Positions 38,110-46,901 of a stretch of 64,000 bases of DNA are shown piece after piece. The notes beneath the pieces are model-generated. The model made no database searches and had not been told where the DNA came from. It worked only from the letters and a program-made list of their open reading frames with translations. A program made the translations under genes and the position numbers. Origin of the DNA: an uncultured Marinobacter sp. (GTDB taxonomy: Bacteria > Pseudomonadota > Gammaproteobacteria > Pseudomonadales > Oleiphilaceae); assembly GCF_946886895.1 (NCBI RefSeq), contig NZ_CAMPJO010000007.1, positions 172,974 to 236,973 of the forward strand. The letters run 5' to 3'. The stretch's first letter is position 1, and each line of letters begins with the position of its first letter.

Positions 38110-38433
38110 ATGGCGTTTATCGTTACTGATAACTGCATCAAGTGTAAATACACAGACTGCGTGGAAGTATGCCCGGTGGACTGCTTCTACGAAGGCCCGA
38201 ACTTTCTGGTCATCGACCCGGACGAGTGCATTGACTGTGCCCTGTGCGAGCCGGAATGCCCCGCCGAGGCGATTTTTTCGGAAGACGAGTTGCCTGCGGA
38301 TCAGGTTCAGTTTGTGGAACTCAACGCTGATCTGGCCGGAAAATGGCCAAACATCACCGAAAAGAAAGACCCGCTGCCAGACGCCGAGGAGTGGGACGGC
38401 AAGCCCGACAAGCTCCAGTACCTGGAGAAGTAA
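38110..38433 (+). CDS. fdxA: 7Fe ferredoxin FdxA
   Basis: A 107-residue ferredoxin of the Azotobacter FdI / FdxA type. The first cluster region has C9, C12, C17, C21 and C25 ([17 protein letters not shown]); the second has C40, C43, C46 and C50 ([11 protein letters not shown]). This carries one 3Fe-4S and one 4Fe-4S cluster and transfers low-potential electrons in the cytoplasm. The start at 38110 has AGGGA upstream and matches the family start MAFIVTDNC. It is downstream of mutS, as in many pseudomonads and relatives. Confidence 0.96.
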   Translation: MAFIVTDNCIKCKYTDCVEVCPVDCFYEGPNFLVIDPDECIDCALCEPECPAEAIFSEDELPADQVQFVELNADLAGKWPNITEKKDPLPDAEEWDGKPDKLQYLEK

Positions 38434-38461
38434 CGCCCCATTGGCGCTGCCAGTCATACCG

Positions 38462-38489
38462 AAAAAGGGAAGCAACCGCTTCCCTTTTT
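38462..38489. terminator. Bidirectional terminator between fdxA and the LysE-type gene
   Basis: Perfect 12-bp stem AAAAAGGGAAGC (38462-38473) / GCTTCCCTTTTT (38478-38489) with a four-base loop. T-rich tails occur on both strands, so it can end both the plus-strand fdxA transcript and the minus-strand LysE-type transcript. Confidence 0.92.
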
Positions 38490-38523
38490 CTTTGCCTGAC
38501 GCTTTCTTTGCCAGCCTCGCGCG

Positions 38524-39156
38524 CTACCCGCTGCTGGCAAGCTTACCCCCCATGGCCACGAAAAACCCGCCCGTCACGCCATTCAGCAGGCGCTTCATCC
38601 GCCCGCTGACGCCCAGCCCACGGAACCGGACAACGGCCCAGGCCAGGCCGCACTGCCACAGCATGGCCAACAGGAAATGCACACCCGCGAGGATCAGCGA
38701 TTGCCGGAAGGCATCGCCCGACGGGTCAATGAATTGCGGTAGCAATGCCATATAAAACAGGGCGGTTTTCGGGTTCAGCACGTTGGACAACAGGCCTTCC
38801 CGGAGCGACACACTGGAGGACACCCGCCCATGGATGGCCGCTGGCGCCAGGGTCTGGGCCGCACCACCCCGCCTGAACGCCGCCCGCAATGAACCGATCC
38901 CCAGCCAGACCAGGTAGCAGGCACCGGCCCATTTCAGTGCTGAAAACGCCCAGGCAGTCTCCACCAGCAACACCGAAATGCCGAGTGCAGACAACCCCGC
39001 GTGAATAAACAGGCCGCTGCAGATGCCCACACTGGTCAGACAGCCATCCCGCAAGCCACCCCGGCCGGTGTTGCGCATCACCAGCAGTGTATCGACGCCG
39101 GGCGTCACGGTAAGCAGGGTAATGGCAACCAGATAGGCCCAGAACAATTCGGACAA
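38524..39156 (-). CDS. LysE/RhtB-family exporter
   Basis: A 210-residue inner-membrane protein of the LysE superfamily, with about six hydrophobic segments. I place the start at the TTG 39156: it has GGAGG six bases upstream and gives SELFWAYLVAITLLTVTPGV, the standard LysE N-terminus with TPGxD. The ATG at 39198 would add 14 residues and lies over the end of the previous gene. Such proteins export amino acids or related metabolites; the substrate is not identifiable. It follows the 344-residue unknown gene. Confidence 0.86.
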   Translation of the reverse strand: MSELFWAYLVAITLLTVTPGVDTLLVMRNTGRGGLRDGCLTSVGICSGLFIHAGLSALGISVLLVETAWAFSALKWAGACYLVWLGIGSLRAAFRRGGAAQTLAPAAIHGRVSSSVSLREGLLSNVLNPKTALFYMALLPQFIDPSGDAFRQSLILAGVHFLLAMLWQCGLAWAVVRFRGLGVSGRMKRLLNGVTGGFFVAMGGKLASSG

Positions 39157-39194
39157 CTCACACCTCCACTCAGAATACCCGGAGGTGGACGGAT

Positions 39195-40229
39195 TCACGC
39201 CTCCGGTTGCAACATCTTACGCACAGCCGCGGACTGATAGAAAGGGGCCAGCCGGCGACGAAGCAGTGCCTCAACATAACCGGCCTCCCGGAGCACGTCT
39301 ATCACCGGCAGCGCGTAGGCATCAATTTCGGCCACGATGACCTCCCGGGTCACACCCACATCATTGAGCAGATCAATCACCGGCCGGTCACCGTACTTCG
39401 CAAACAGATGCGACACCACCGCCCGGACACAGCCCTCGAAATACGCCGTCTTGCGGAACTGCAACCAGAACTCGTAACCGAGCACCACGAATTCCTGCAG
39501 CTCGATATCGCCCAGGCCCTCATGCAGTTCGGCAATCGTTCGGCCCTCCAGGGACACCCAGGCAGCCATCACGCTGTCCCGCAACTCGTCATCACTCAGG
39601 GCCCGGTGCAGGAATTGCTCACTGCGGCTGATCAGCCCTGGCAGGCTGTCCGACAGCCAGGCCTTGATGCGTCGCTCAAAGGTTTCGTCCAGACCCGGCA
39701 CCGCCCGGTTGGCCATGCGCTTGCCGAACTTCATCACCGACCCGACGCCAGGCACGGATTTGGTAATCAGGTTATCTTCATACAGGTAATTGACCAGGCC
39801 GTGGTACACCACGTTGGACACCAACTCCTGGTATACCGGGTGGGCCATGATTTCACTGATCACCCGCTCCCGCTGGTGCTTCAGCTCCAGCGCCTCTTCC
39901 AGAAACCCTGTGGCCTGCTCCCGGGTAATGATTTCACCCAGCGTGGTGCTGGCCTGAACCGGTGCATTCAGCACTTCGGTCGCCATCTCCGCGGCCAGCT
40001 CGGGAATGCCGGCGTCCAGCTCCATATCCACCACCACGCGCTGGATGACGCCCATCACCTGTGCCTCGGATGTCAACCGGCCCAGCGTAATGTCACCGGC
40101 GTAATCGAGCAGCTCGGTGACTTCACTGACCAGAAATTTCCGCAACTTTGCGCCTTTCAGCGCCGCCATCTCATGCTTGACGTGCTGCTCAAGCAGTCGG
40201 TTGGCGAGGTCCGTGTTGCCTTGTGCCAT
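39195..40229 (-). CDS. Conserved protein of unknown function, helical
   Basis: A 344-residue protein from the ATG at 40229 (MAQGNTDLANRLLEQHVKHE). It has no signal peptide and only moderately hydrophobic helices. It is predicted mostly helical, with a repeated style of segment of about 60-70 residues (EVTELLDYAGDITLGRL; PVYQELVSNVVYHGLVNYLY; AVVSHLFAKYGDRPVIDLL). The C-terminal part (VIVAEIDAYALPVIDVLREA) resembles a helical pair. I do not recognise a family with known activity. It lies between degV and the LysE-type exporter. Confidence 0.72.
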   Translation of the reverse strand: MAQGNTDLANRLLEQHVKHEMAALKGAKLRKFLVSEVTELLDYAGDITLGRLTSEAQVMGVIQRVVVDMELDAGIPELAAEMATEVLNAPVQASTTLGEIITREQATGFLEEALELKHQRERVISEIMAHPVYQELVSNVVYHGLVNYLYEDNLITKSVPGVGSVMKFGKRMANRAVPGLDETFERRIKAWLSDSLPGLISRSEQFLHRALSDDELRDSVMAAWVSLEGRTIAELHEGLGDIELQEFVVLGYEFWLQFRKTAYFEGCVRAVVSHLFAKYGDRPVIDLLNDVGVTREVIVAEIDAYALPVIDVLREAGYVEALLRRRLAPFYQSAAVRKMLQPEA

Positions 40230-40366
40230 GGTGTCGGGTGTCCTGTCGGTGGAATGGAACGTAAAACCGAAGGCTAACACGAAGGGCCGCGTGAGGGGTT
40301 TGCCAAAATGTCAGGCGTGGGGCCGCAGCCGGGCCAGTGGCGCTGGGGCCGCCCGCCCCGGAAACG

Positions 40367-41317
40367 CTACTGGAAATCGCTGAAGCTGTGAGGGTCTGCC
40401 GCGAGTGCCAGGCACAGGCTGCCAGGCCCCACGTAGATACTGCTGGTGATGCCCATCTGTGACAGCAAAAGCTCCACCCCCTGCCGTTCACAGGCATCCC
40501 GCAGGCGATTCAGGCCCGGCAGGTCTTCTATTTCGGTCCAGGTCAGGCCGCAGGACAGGCTCACATAGGGCGTTAACAGGCCAGCGTCGACCCGGGCGGC
40601 GGCATAGTTCATCACCTTTTCCACCGCCATGTCGAAGCTGCGGGTCTTGGCAACCGGCTGCCCCTCCACGCCCAGCCCGAAGATAACCGGGGTAATGTTC
40701 AGGGCCTTGCCCAGGAACGCCACCAGGGCCGACACGCTTTTGTCGCCCCGGCGGCGGGCGCGCTCCCGAATGTAGTGGAGGTCCCGGGGAATGACGCAGG
40801 TGTAGATCTTGTCGGCAAAGGTTTCCACCTCGTGCCGCAGGGCATTCTTGGAAACCTTCTGGTGAATCAGCCTGAGCGTGTGCGCCGCCAGCAGACCCTG
40901 ACCGGCGAAAATCTGTTTGCTGTCGATCACCCGCATCGAAAACTTGCCTTCGCGGCCAGCGGCCTTGCGGGCGGTTTCGTAGTGGGCCATCACACTGTTC
41001 ATGGCCTCAGAAGCGTTCTGATAAATCAGACTGCGGCTGCGGGTGACCGTTTCGCAAATTGCCACATCGAACTGGGTGACGATTTTTTCCATGAACAGGT
41101 CGTGAATCTGCCCGGCCGTGTAGGCCCGGGTCTCCGCCTGATGGCCCTTCTGCAGCAGGCCGCTCTGGTAAAATTCCTGGGTACGAACGGGATCATGCTC
41201 GTCGGTGTAGGTCTGGCCATCGATAACCGCGGTGACCGGGAGAATAAACAAGTCGTGCTTGCGGCTGAACTCGTAGGGTAAATCACACGCGGAATCGACG
41301 ATCAAACCAACACGCAT
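40367..41317 (-). CDS. DegV-family fatty-acid-binding protein
   Basis: A 316-residue cytoplasmic protein starting MRVGLIVDSACDLPYEFSRK, the DegV start with the first lipid-contact segment. TETVTRSRSLIYQNASEAM-type and FSMRVIDSKQIFAGQGLLAA segments follow the family pattern. DegV proteins bind fatty acids and, in Gram-positive bacteria, deliver them to fatty-acid kinase FakA; a kinase partner is not seen in this window. In a gammaproteobacterium the role is unclear. Confidence 0.87.
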   Translation of the reverse strand: MRVGLIVDSACDLPYEFSRKHDLFILPVTAVIDGQTYTDEHDPVRTQEFYQSGLLQKGHQAETRAYTAGQIHDLFMEKIVTQFDVAICETVTRSRSLIYQNASEAMNSVMAHYETARKAAGREGKFSMRVIDSKQIFAGQGLLAAHTLRLIHQKVSKNALRHEVETFADKIYTCVIPRDLHYIRERARRRGDKSVSALVAFLGKALNITPVIFGLGVEGQPVAKTRSFDMAVEKVMNYAAARVDAGLLTPYVSLSCGLTWTEIEDLPGLNRLRDACERQGVELLLSQMGITSSIYVGPGSLCLALAADPHSFSDFQ

Positions 41318-41427
41318 GGCGGGGCCTCCAGCTGCGGGCCACCCCTCGAACGGGGGCGCCCTTTCTTGTCATCGTTGTTATGACGCCCAGTCTTACATAA
41401 AGGCTCCGGGATTTCAGCACCCGGAGG

Positions 41428-42261
41428 TCAACCGGCTTTCGGCCCGGTATCCAGTGTCCGGAGGTTTTCTTCCAACAAGGCCCGGTTATCCTGCTGCCAG
41501 GGATGGAAACCCTTACGGAAATAGGCCAGGAAGTCCGGCAGGCACTGGCGCAGAACCCCGGGTTTGCCCCAAAGGAAGTTGAAGCCGCCCAGCCAGGTGC
41601 CGAGGCTCCAGAGCTTGCCATCGGTTTTCAGCAGGCTGCAGGTATTCAGGAAGGTGTACTTGAAGAAGTTCCAGGTGACAAACAGGAACACGATTCGACG
41701 CAGGCGCTCATCGCCCACGCATTCCCGGTAAACATCGAACGCCACCGACTTGTGTTCGGTCTCCTCAATGGCGTGCCAGCGCCAGAGCCGGGCCATGGCG
41801 GGCGAGGCACCCTGCATCCATTCCGGATGGCTCAGAATGGCGTTGGCCAGCACGGCGGTGTAATGCTCCGCGCCACAGGTGCCGGCCAGTTGGCGGCTCG
41901 GCGGCAGGCGGCTGACCCACGCCATGTGCCGGCGAAACCGGGCATCAATGGCATCGATATCGTAACCCCGGGCCCTGAGGCCTTCGTTGTAGGTCTTGTG
42001 CTCCCGGCTGTGCAGGGCTTCCTGGCCAATAAAGCCGCGAATCTCCGCCTTCAGTTTGGGATCTTCAATGCGGTCACGGTAGAGCCGTACCGCATTGATG
42101 AACTGCTGCTCGCCGTCGGGAAACTGCAGGGAAAGCGCATTGAAAAAGGCGGTACGGAAGGCATCGTTGCCGTGCCAGAGCGTTTTCAGATCGTCACTGA
42201 CCTCAAAGCGCAGGTGCCTCGGCTCAACGGAGACGCCCTCGGGCGTGGAACTGATGGACAT
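41428..42261 (-). CDS. Metal-dependent hydrolase, PF10118 type
   Basis: A 277-residue protein with two ferritin-like metal motifs, FIGQEALHSREH near residue 80 and HAIEETEHKSVAFDVYRE near residue 165, matching the predicted metal-dependent hydrolase family PF10118. Hydrophobic segments near the C-terminus (FVTWNFFKYTFLNTCSLL) suggest membrane association. Its neighbours are an acyl-CoA synthetase and a DegV lipid-binding protein, which hints at lipid or hydrocarbon processing. Reaction unknown. Confidence 0.85.
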   Translation of the reverse strand: MSISSTPEGVSVEPRHLRFEVSDDLKTLWHGNDAFRTAFFNALSLQFPDGEQQFINAVRLYRDRIEDPKLKAEIRGFIGQEALHSREHKTYNEGLRARGYDIDAIDARFRRHMAWVSRLPPSRQLAGTCGAEHYTAVLANAILSHPEWMQGASPAMARLWRWHAIEETEHKSVAFDVYRECVGDERLRRIVFLFVTWNFFKYTFLNTCSLLKTDGKLWSLGTWLGGFNFLWGKPGVLRQCLPDFLAYFRKGFHPWQQDNRALLEENLRTLDTGPKAG

Positions 42262-42403
42262 GACGGCCTCCTGTTTCCGGTATTGTTATCGCTTGTGAAC
42301 GGCGTACAAAATTTCATCAGCCCGAAAAGTGTAAACCGATCAACCGGAAACAGGGAAGGGAATCCGCGTCAAATCCGACAAATTGTCACGAAATGACATT
42401 TTG

Positions 42404-44044
42404 TCAGTCCAGGTCTTTGGCCTGATCCCTGAGCACAAATTTCTGGATCTTGCCGGTGGAGGTTTTCGGCAGCTCCGAGAACACCACGGTCTTCGGCACC
42501 TTGAACTTCGCCAGATGCTGCCGGCAAAACTCGATGATGTCGGCCTCGCTGACGTCGCCGGCATCCGGCTTCAGGGTGACAAAAGCACAGGGCGTTTCAC
42601 CCCATTTCTCATCGGGGCGTGCCACCACGGCCGCCTCCAGCACACCGGGGTGCCGGTAGAGCGTGTCTTCCACCTCAATGGTGGAGATGTTCTCACCACC
42701 GGAAATGATGATGTCCTTGAGCCGGTCCTTGATCTCCAGATAGCCATCCTCATGCCAGACCGCCAGATCGCCGGTGTGGAACCAGCCGCCACGGAAGGCC
42801 TCTTCCGTCGCTTTCGGATTCTTCAGATAGCCCTTCATCACGGTGTTGCCACGCAGGAAGATCTCGCCGATGGTCTGGCCATCCCGGGGCACGGGTTCCA
42901 TGGTGTTGGGGTCGCCCACCATGGTGCCTGCCAGCGTGTGATAGCGTACGCCCTGCCGCGCCTTTTTCCGGGCCCGGTCGTGCAGTGGCAGTTGATCCCA
43001 TTCCGACTTCCAGGCGCAGACGGTGACCGGCCCATAGACCTCCGTGAGCCCGTACACATGGGTCACCTGGATGCCCATCTCCTCGATGGCCCCGATGACC
43101 TGGGCGGGCGGTGCCGCGCCGGCGGTCATGGATTTCACCACATGGTCAATCGGGGTCCGATCCGCTTCGGGCACATTCAGCAAGGCGTTGAGGACAATCG
43201 GCGCGCCGCACATATGGGTGACCTGATGCTCGGCGATCAGGTTCAGGATTATCACCGGGTCGACCCGGCGCAGACACACATGGGTGCCCGCCATGGCGGT
43301 GATGGTCCACGGGAAACACCAGCCGTTGCAGTGGAACATGGGCAGGGTCCAGAGATACACCGGGTGCATGTCCATGGACCAGACCGCCTGGTTGCCCAGG
43401 GCATTGAGGTAAGCGCCCCGGTGATGATACACCACGCCCTTCGGGTTGCCGGTGGTGCCGGAGGTGTAGTTCAGGGAGATCGCATCCCACTCGTTGTCCG
43501 GAAGCTGCCACTGGAAGCCGGGGTCGCCTTCGTTCAGAAACGCCTCGTAATCCAGGTCACTCACCTGGACGGCTTCGCCCTGCCCGGCCTCGAACTCGGG
43601 ATCGTCCACGTCGATCACCAGTGGGGCCTTGTCCAGGCGGGCCACCGCCTCACGGATCACCGCACCGAATTCCCGGTCGGCGATCACCACCTTCGCTTCG
43701 CCGTGCTCCAGCATAAACGCGATGGAGTCCGCATCCAGGCGAATGTTGAGGGCGTTGAGCACCGCGCCAATCATAGGTACCCCGAAATGGCACTCCACCA
43801 TAGCCGGAATGTTCGGCAGCATCGCCGCCACGGTATCTCCCGGCCCGATCCCCCGCGCTTTCAGTGCCGAAGCCAGCCGACGACAGCGCTCATAGGTCTG
43901 TGCCCAGGTGTATCGGAGCCCGCCGTGAACCACGGCGGGGAATTCCGGATACACACTGGCGGTGCGTTCCAGGAAATCGAGGGGGGACTGTACCGCGTAG
44001 TTGGCGTCAACGGGCGCCAGGCCCTGGTCGAAAATAGAAGTCAT
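42404..44044 (-). CDS. Acyl-CoA synthetase (AMP-forming)
   Basis: A 546-residue ligase from the ATG at 44044, with AGGA 8 bases upstream (the frame stays open to 44125). The AMP-binding signature YTSGTTGNPKGVVYHHRGAY is near residue 185; HVYGLTEVYGPVTVC, GWFHTGDLAVWHEDGY and RLKDIIISGGENIS are the later core motifs; GKIQKF carries the catalytic lysine. It activates a carboxylate as acyl-AMP and then CoA thioester. Overall it resembles medium-chain acyl-CoA or DmdB-like synthetases; chain length cannot be fixed. It sits 15 bases from the divergent-side neighbour mocR-type gene on the same strand. Confidence 0.92.
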   Translation of the reverse strand: MTSIFDQGLAPVDANYAVQSPLDFLERTASVYPEFPAVVHGGLRYTWAQTYERCRRLASALKARGIGPGDTVAAMLPNIPAMVECHFGVPMIGAVLNALNIRLDADSIAFMLEHGEAKVVIADREFGAVIREAVARLDKAPLVIDVDDPEFEAGQGEAVQVSDLDYEAFLNEGDPGFQWQLPDNEWDAISLNYTSGTTGNPKGVVYHHRGAYLNALGNQAVWSMDMHPVYLWTLPMFHCNGWCFPWTITAMAGTHVCLRRVDPVIILNLIAEHQVTHMCGAPIVLNALLNVPEADRTPIDHVVKSMTAGAAPPAQVIGAIEEMGIQVTHVYGLTEVYGPVTVCAWKSEWDQLPLHDRARKKARQGVRYHTLAGTMVGDPNTMEPVPRDGQTIGEIFLRGNTVMKGYLKNPKATEEAFRGGWFHTGDLAVWHEDGYLEIKDRLKDIIISGGENISTIEVEDTLYRHPGVLEAAVVARPDEKWGETPCAFVTLKPDAGDVSEADIIEFCRQHLAKFKVPKTVVFSELPKTSTGKIQKFVLRDQAKDLD

Positions 44045-44140
44045 GGTGTGGTCCTTTGTCCGCGCTGTTGTTGTGGTCCGTGTAAGGATAGTAGGCCACA
44101 GGGCAAAACGCAGACATTGCACCAACGTATGAAGCGCCGT

Positions 44141-45556
44141 TCAGGGAGCTTCCCGGGCGACCTCGCCGGTCAGGGCCCCGAGCCGGGCGACCGCCTGTTC
44201 AATGCGCTCACTCCAGGGGTTGCCACAATTCAGCCGGAGGCAGTTTTCATATTTGTTGGCGGTGGAGAACATCAGCCCCGGCGCCACATTGATATTTTCC
44301 GCCCGGGCCCGCTGGAACACCCGGGTTCCGGAAATACCGTCCGGCAACTGCACCCAGAGTACAAAGCCGCCCTGGGGGCGACTAATCGCCGTGCCCTCGG
44401 GGAACGAGCGGGCCACGGCGGAGCGCATCCGTTCGGTCGCTTCCCGGTAATGCTGGCGGGCCGATCGCAGATAGCGGTCATACCCGCCCTGCTCCAGGAA
44501 ATGCGCCACCGCCAGTTGGGGAATGGAGGACGTTGCCAGATTCATGAAGTACTTGTGCTGCCTGGCACTGGCCATATAGCGACCGGGCAGCATCCAGCCC
44601 AACCTCAGCCCCGGCGATATGGTTTTCGAAAAAGAGCTGCAGTAAATCACATTGCCGGCGCGGTCGAACGCCTTGGCCGGCCGGGGCCGCTCACCAGCGT
44701 GGTAGAGGTCTCCGTAGATGTCGTCCTCAACCAGTGGCACCCCGGATGCCGCCAGCATGGACACCAGTTGCTTCTTACGGTCATCAGACATCCGTGCGCC
44801 CATCGGGTTGCTGTGATTGGTGACCACCACGCAGGCCTTCAGCGGCCACTGTTCCAGGGCCAACTGCAGCCCCTCCAGGCTGAGGCCTTCGGACGGATGC
44901 GTCGGGATTTCAATCACCCGCAGGCCCACCACTTCCAGAGCCTGGAGAATGCCGGGGAACGACGGTGACTCCACCGCGACGATATCCCCGGGCTGGGTCA
45001 CCGCCCGTAACGCCAGAATAATCGCCTCCTGCGCCCCATTGGTAGCCAGCACGTCATCCGGGGTCACCGGCACGCCGATCGTGGCCATACGCTGGGCAAT
45101 CTGACGACGAAAGGATTCCTTGCCCGGAAACGCGTAATCCAGGGTTTCGAGGCCACGACGGGCGGCCCAGAGGGTGCTGTGCTGGATCTGGCGCAGGGGC
45201 AGGTAATCCGGATGGGCCACCGCCGTGGCCAGGGGCACCATGCGCTTTTGTTCGTCCGCGCACAGATCCAGCGTCATCTCCCGGGCCGTCACCGGCACCG
45301 GCCGGCTGCGGTGTTTGTGCATCACCGGCTCCGGCGCATCCAGCACCGGTAACCGGACAAAATAGCCACTTCGCTCCCGGGCCTGGAGATAGCCCCGTGC
45401 TTCCAGGGTCTGGTGGGCCTGCAGCACGGTGGAAATACTCACACCGAGCTGGCGGCTCAGTACCCGAACCCCCGGCAGCCGGTCCCCGTCCCGGTACACC
45501 CCTTCCCGAATCAGCGCCTGGAGCTGATCGGCCACCTGGTTGTAGAGAATGCCCAT
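44141..45556 (-). CDS. MocR/GntR-aminotransferase fusion regulator
   Basis: A 471-residue fusion from the ATG at 45556 (GAGGGA upstream). Residues 1-75 are a GntR winged helix (YNQVADQLQALIREGVYRDG, LSRQLGVSISTVLQAHQTLE). Residues 115-460 form a class I aminotransferase fold with the PLP lysine in SSFSKTISPGLRLGW and DDIYGDL upstream. MocR proteins use PLP or its adducts as effector to control nearby genes. The gene is divergent from a small ORF plus phzF, which are the likely targets; repeated ACAGAT/AATCTG sites lie between them. Confidence 0.93.
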   Translation of the reverse strand: MGILYNQVADQLQALIREGVYRDGDRLPGVRVLSRQLGVSISTVLQAHQTLEARGYLQARERSGYFVRLPVLDAPEPVMHKHRSRPVPVTAREMTLDLCADEQKRMVPLATAVAHPDYLPLRQIQHSTLWAARRGLETLDYAFPGKESFRRQIAQRMATIGVPVTPDDVLATNGAQEAIILALRAVTQPGDIVAVESPSFPGILQALEVVGLRVIEIPTHPSEGLSLEGLQLALEQWPLKACVVVTNHSNPMGARMSDDRKKQLVSMLAASGVPLVEDDIYGDLYHAGERPRPAKAFDRAGNVIYCSSFSKTISPGLRLGWMLPGRYMASARQHKYFMNLATSSIPQLAVAHFLEQGGYDRYLRSARQHYREATERMRSAVARSFPEGTAISRPQGGFVLWVQLPDGISGTRVFQRARAENINVAPGLMFSTANKYENCLRLNCGNPWSERIEQAVARLGALTGEVAREAP

Positions 45557-45630
45557 CACACGTCCCTCGTCTTTGCGTCCTTCGTGGATCACCAGCCTAT
45601 TGCACCAGACATGAAGCCGGTCCGGGCAGT

Positions 45631-45711
45631 ACAGATAGGGCCGAATCTGACCAATACAGATGCCGCTGCACCGGCCCTGTACCGGTTCAAAAACAGATTA
45701 TCTGAATCTGT
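45631..45711. promoter_or_regulatory. Putative MocR operator cluster
   Basis: Three related sites lie in the 214-base divergent region: ACAGAT-N7-AATCTG (45631-45649), a single ACAGAT (45656-45661) and the perfect palindrome ACAGATT-ATCTG-AATCTGT (45693-45711). Repeats of one half-site in a regulator/target promoter region suggest an operator. Binding by the MocR protein is inferred from position. Confidence 0.6.
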
Positions 45712-45770
45712 TATGGCTGTCAGCGGAGGCGGACAATAACAACATCGAAAACCGAAGAAGGAGTTTCACC

Positions 45771-46055
45771 ATGGGAATCGCCACCACGCACCTGCACACA
45801 CCGGCTGCAACCCGCAACGACCTGTTCGCACTGCAGGCCTGCACCATGCCCCTCATAAAAGGAATAGACGTCACCCGGCAATGGCTTGATGATCTGGGTT
45901 TTGCGATCAATGAACCCTCTCCGGAACACTGGGTGCTCACGCATCTGGCGCCACTGCCGGAACTGCATTTCTACAGCACCCTGGAACTGGAACAGTTCGC
46001 CAGGCACCGGGCGCACCACTACGCTAAACGATCATTCAAGGAGAACAGACCATGA
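45771..46055 (+). CDS. Small protein of unknown function upstream of phzF
   Basis: A 94-residue soluble protein (MGIATTHLHTPAATRNDLFA). It has an excellent ribosome site, AAGGAG eight bases before the ATG, and its stop overlaps the phzF start (ATGA), so translation is coupled. The C-terminus is histidine- and arginine-rich (LEQFARHRAHHYAKRSFKEN). No family recognised. It is divergent from the MocR regulator and probably the first gene of a two-gene operon under its control. Confidence 0.78.
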   Translation: MGIATTHLHTPAATRNDLFALQACTMPLIKGIDVTRQWLDDLGFAINEPSPEHWVLTHLAPLPELHFYSTLELEQFARHRAHHYAKRSFKENRP

Positions 46056-46858
46056 AACAGCCGATCTATCAGGTCGATGCTTTTACCGGCACACTCTTCG
46101 GCGGCAATCCGGCGGCCGTCATGCCGCTGGAGAGCTGGCTTACGGACAAGACCATGCTTGCGGTCGCCCTGGAGAACAACCTGTCGGAGACCGCCTTTTT
46201 CGTGCGCCTGCCGGAAGACGACGAGGCCGACTTCCACATCCGCTGGTTTACCCCCGGCATTGAAGTTCCGCTTTGCGGCCACGCCACCCTGGCCAGCGCC
46301 TGGGTCATTTTCAACAAGCTTGACTGGGACCGGGAGCACATCCGTTTCCACTCGAAAAGCGGCCCGCTCTCCGTGAAACAAACCGACGATGGCTGGCTGG
46401 TACTGGATTTTCCAAACTATGCCGTCGAGGCGCAGCCAACACCGACACTGATTCAGGAAGCACTGGAAGGCGCTCCCGCAACTGCCTTTTTTGTCCCCAA
46501 CGACACCAACTACATGCTGGTTCTGGACGACGAAGCCGCCGTGCGGGCTGTTCAGCCGGATATCCGGAAACTGAAACAGCTGGGCAATCTGGGCCTGATT
46601 GTGACCGCCCCCGGCACAGCCTGTGACTTTGTCAGCCGCTATTTTGCCCCGGGAGGAGGCATTGATGAAGACCCGGTCACCGGTTCCATTCACAGCGCAC
46701 TGGTGCCCTACTGGGCCGAAAAGCTCGGAAAGAACCGGCTTGAGGCATGGCAGGTCTCGGCCCGGGGCGGCGTGTTGCGCTGTGAACTGAAGGGCGACCG
46801 GGTAGACATTGCCGGCCAGGCAACGTTCTACATGGAAGGCTCCGTTCACCTGCCCTGA
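46052..46858 (+). CDS. PhzF-family isomerase
   Basis: A 268-residue protein starting MKQPIYQVDAFTGTLFGGNP, the classical PhzF start. The catalytic glutamate is E46 in NNLSETAFFV, and ASN-like motifs LCGHATLASAW and GIDEDPVTGSIHS complete the active site of the diaminopimelate-epimerase-like fold. PhzF of Pseudomonas isomerises DHHA for phenazine synthesis, but other phz genes are absent here, so this belongs to the broad PhzF/YddE family with unknown substrate. Co-translated with the 94-residue ORF. Confidence 0.9.
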   Translation: MKQPIYQVDAFTGTLFGGNPAAVMPLESWLTDKTMLAVALENNLSETAFFVRLPEDDEADFHIRWFTPGIEVPLCGHATLASAWVIFNKLDWDREHIRFHSKSGPLSVKQTDDGWLVLDFPNYAVEAQPTPTLIQEALEGAPATAFFVPNDTNYMLVLDDEAAVRAVQPDIRKLKQLGNLGLIVTAPGTACDFVSRYFAPGGGIDEDPVTGSIHSALVPYWAEKLGKNRLEAWQVSARGGVLRCELKGDRVDIAGQATFYMEGSVHLP

Positions 46859-46901
46859 GACTGGTATACTGCCCGCCGTTTTCCTACGACGGGCGGGCAC
46901 C

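Noticed and set aside
42383..44968. 861-codon plus-strand ORF over the acyl-CoA synthetase and MocR gene
   Set aside because: Spans two real minus-strand genes; shadow.
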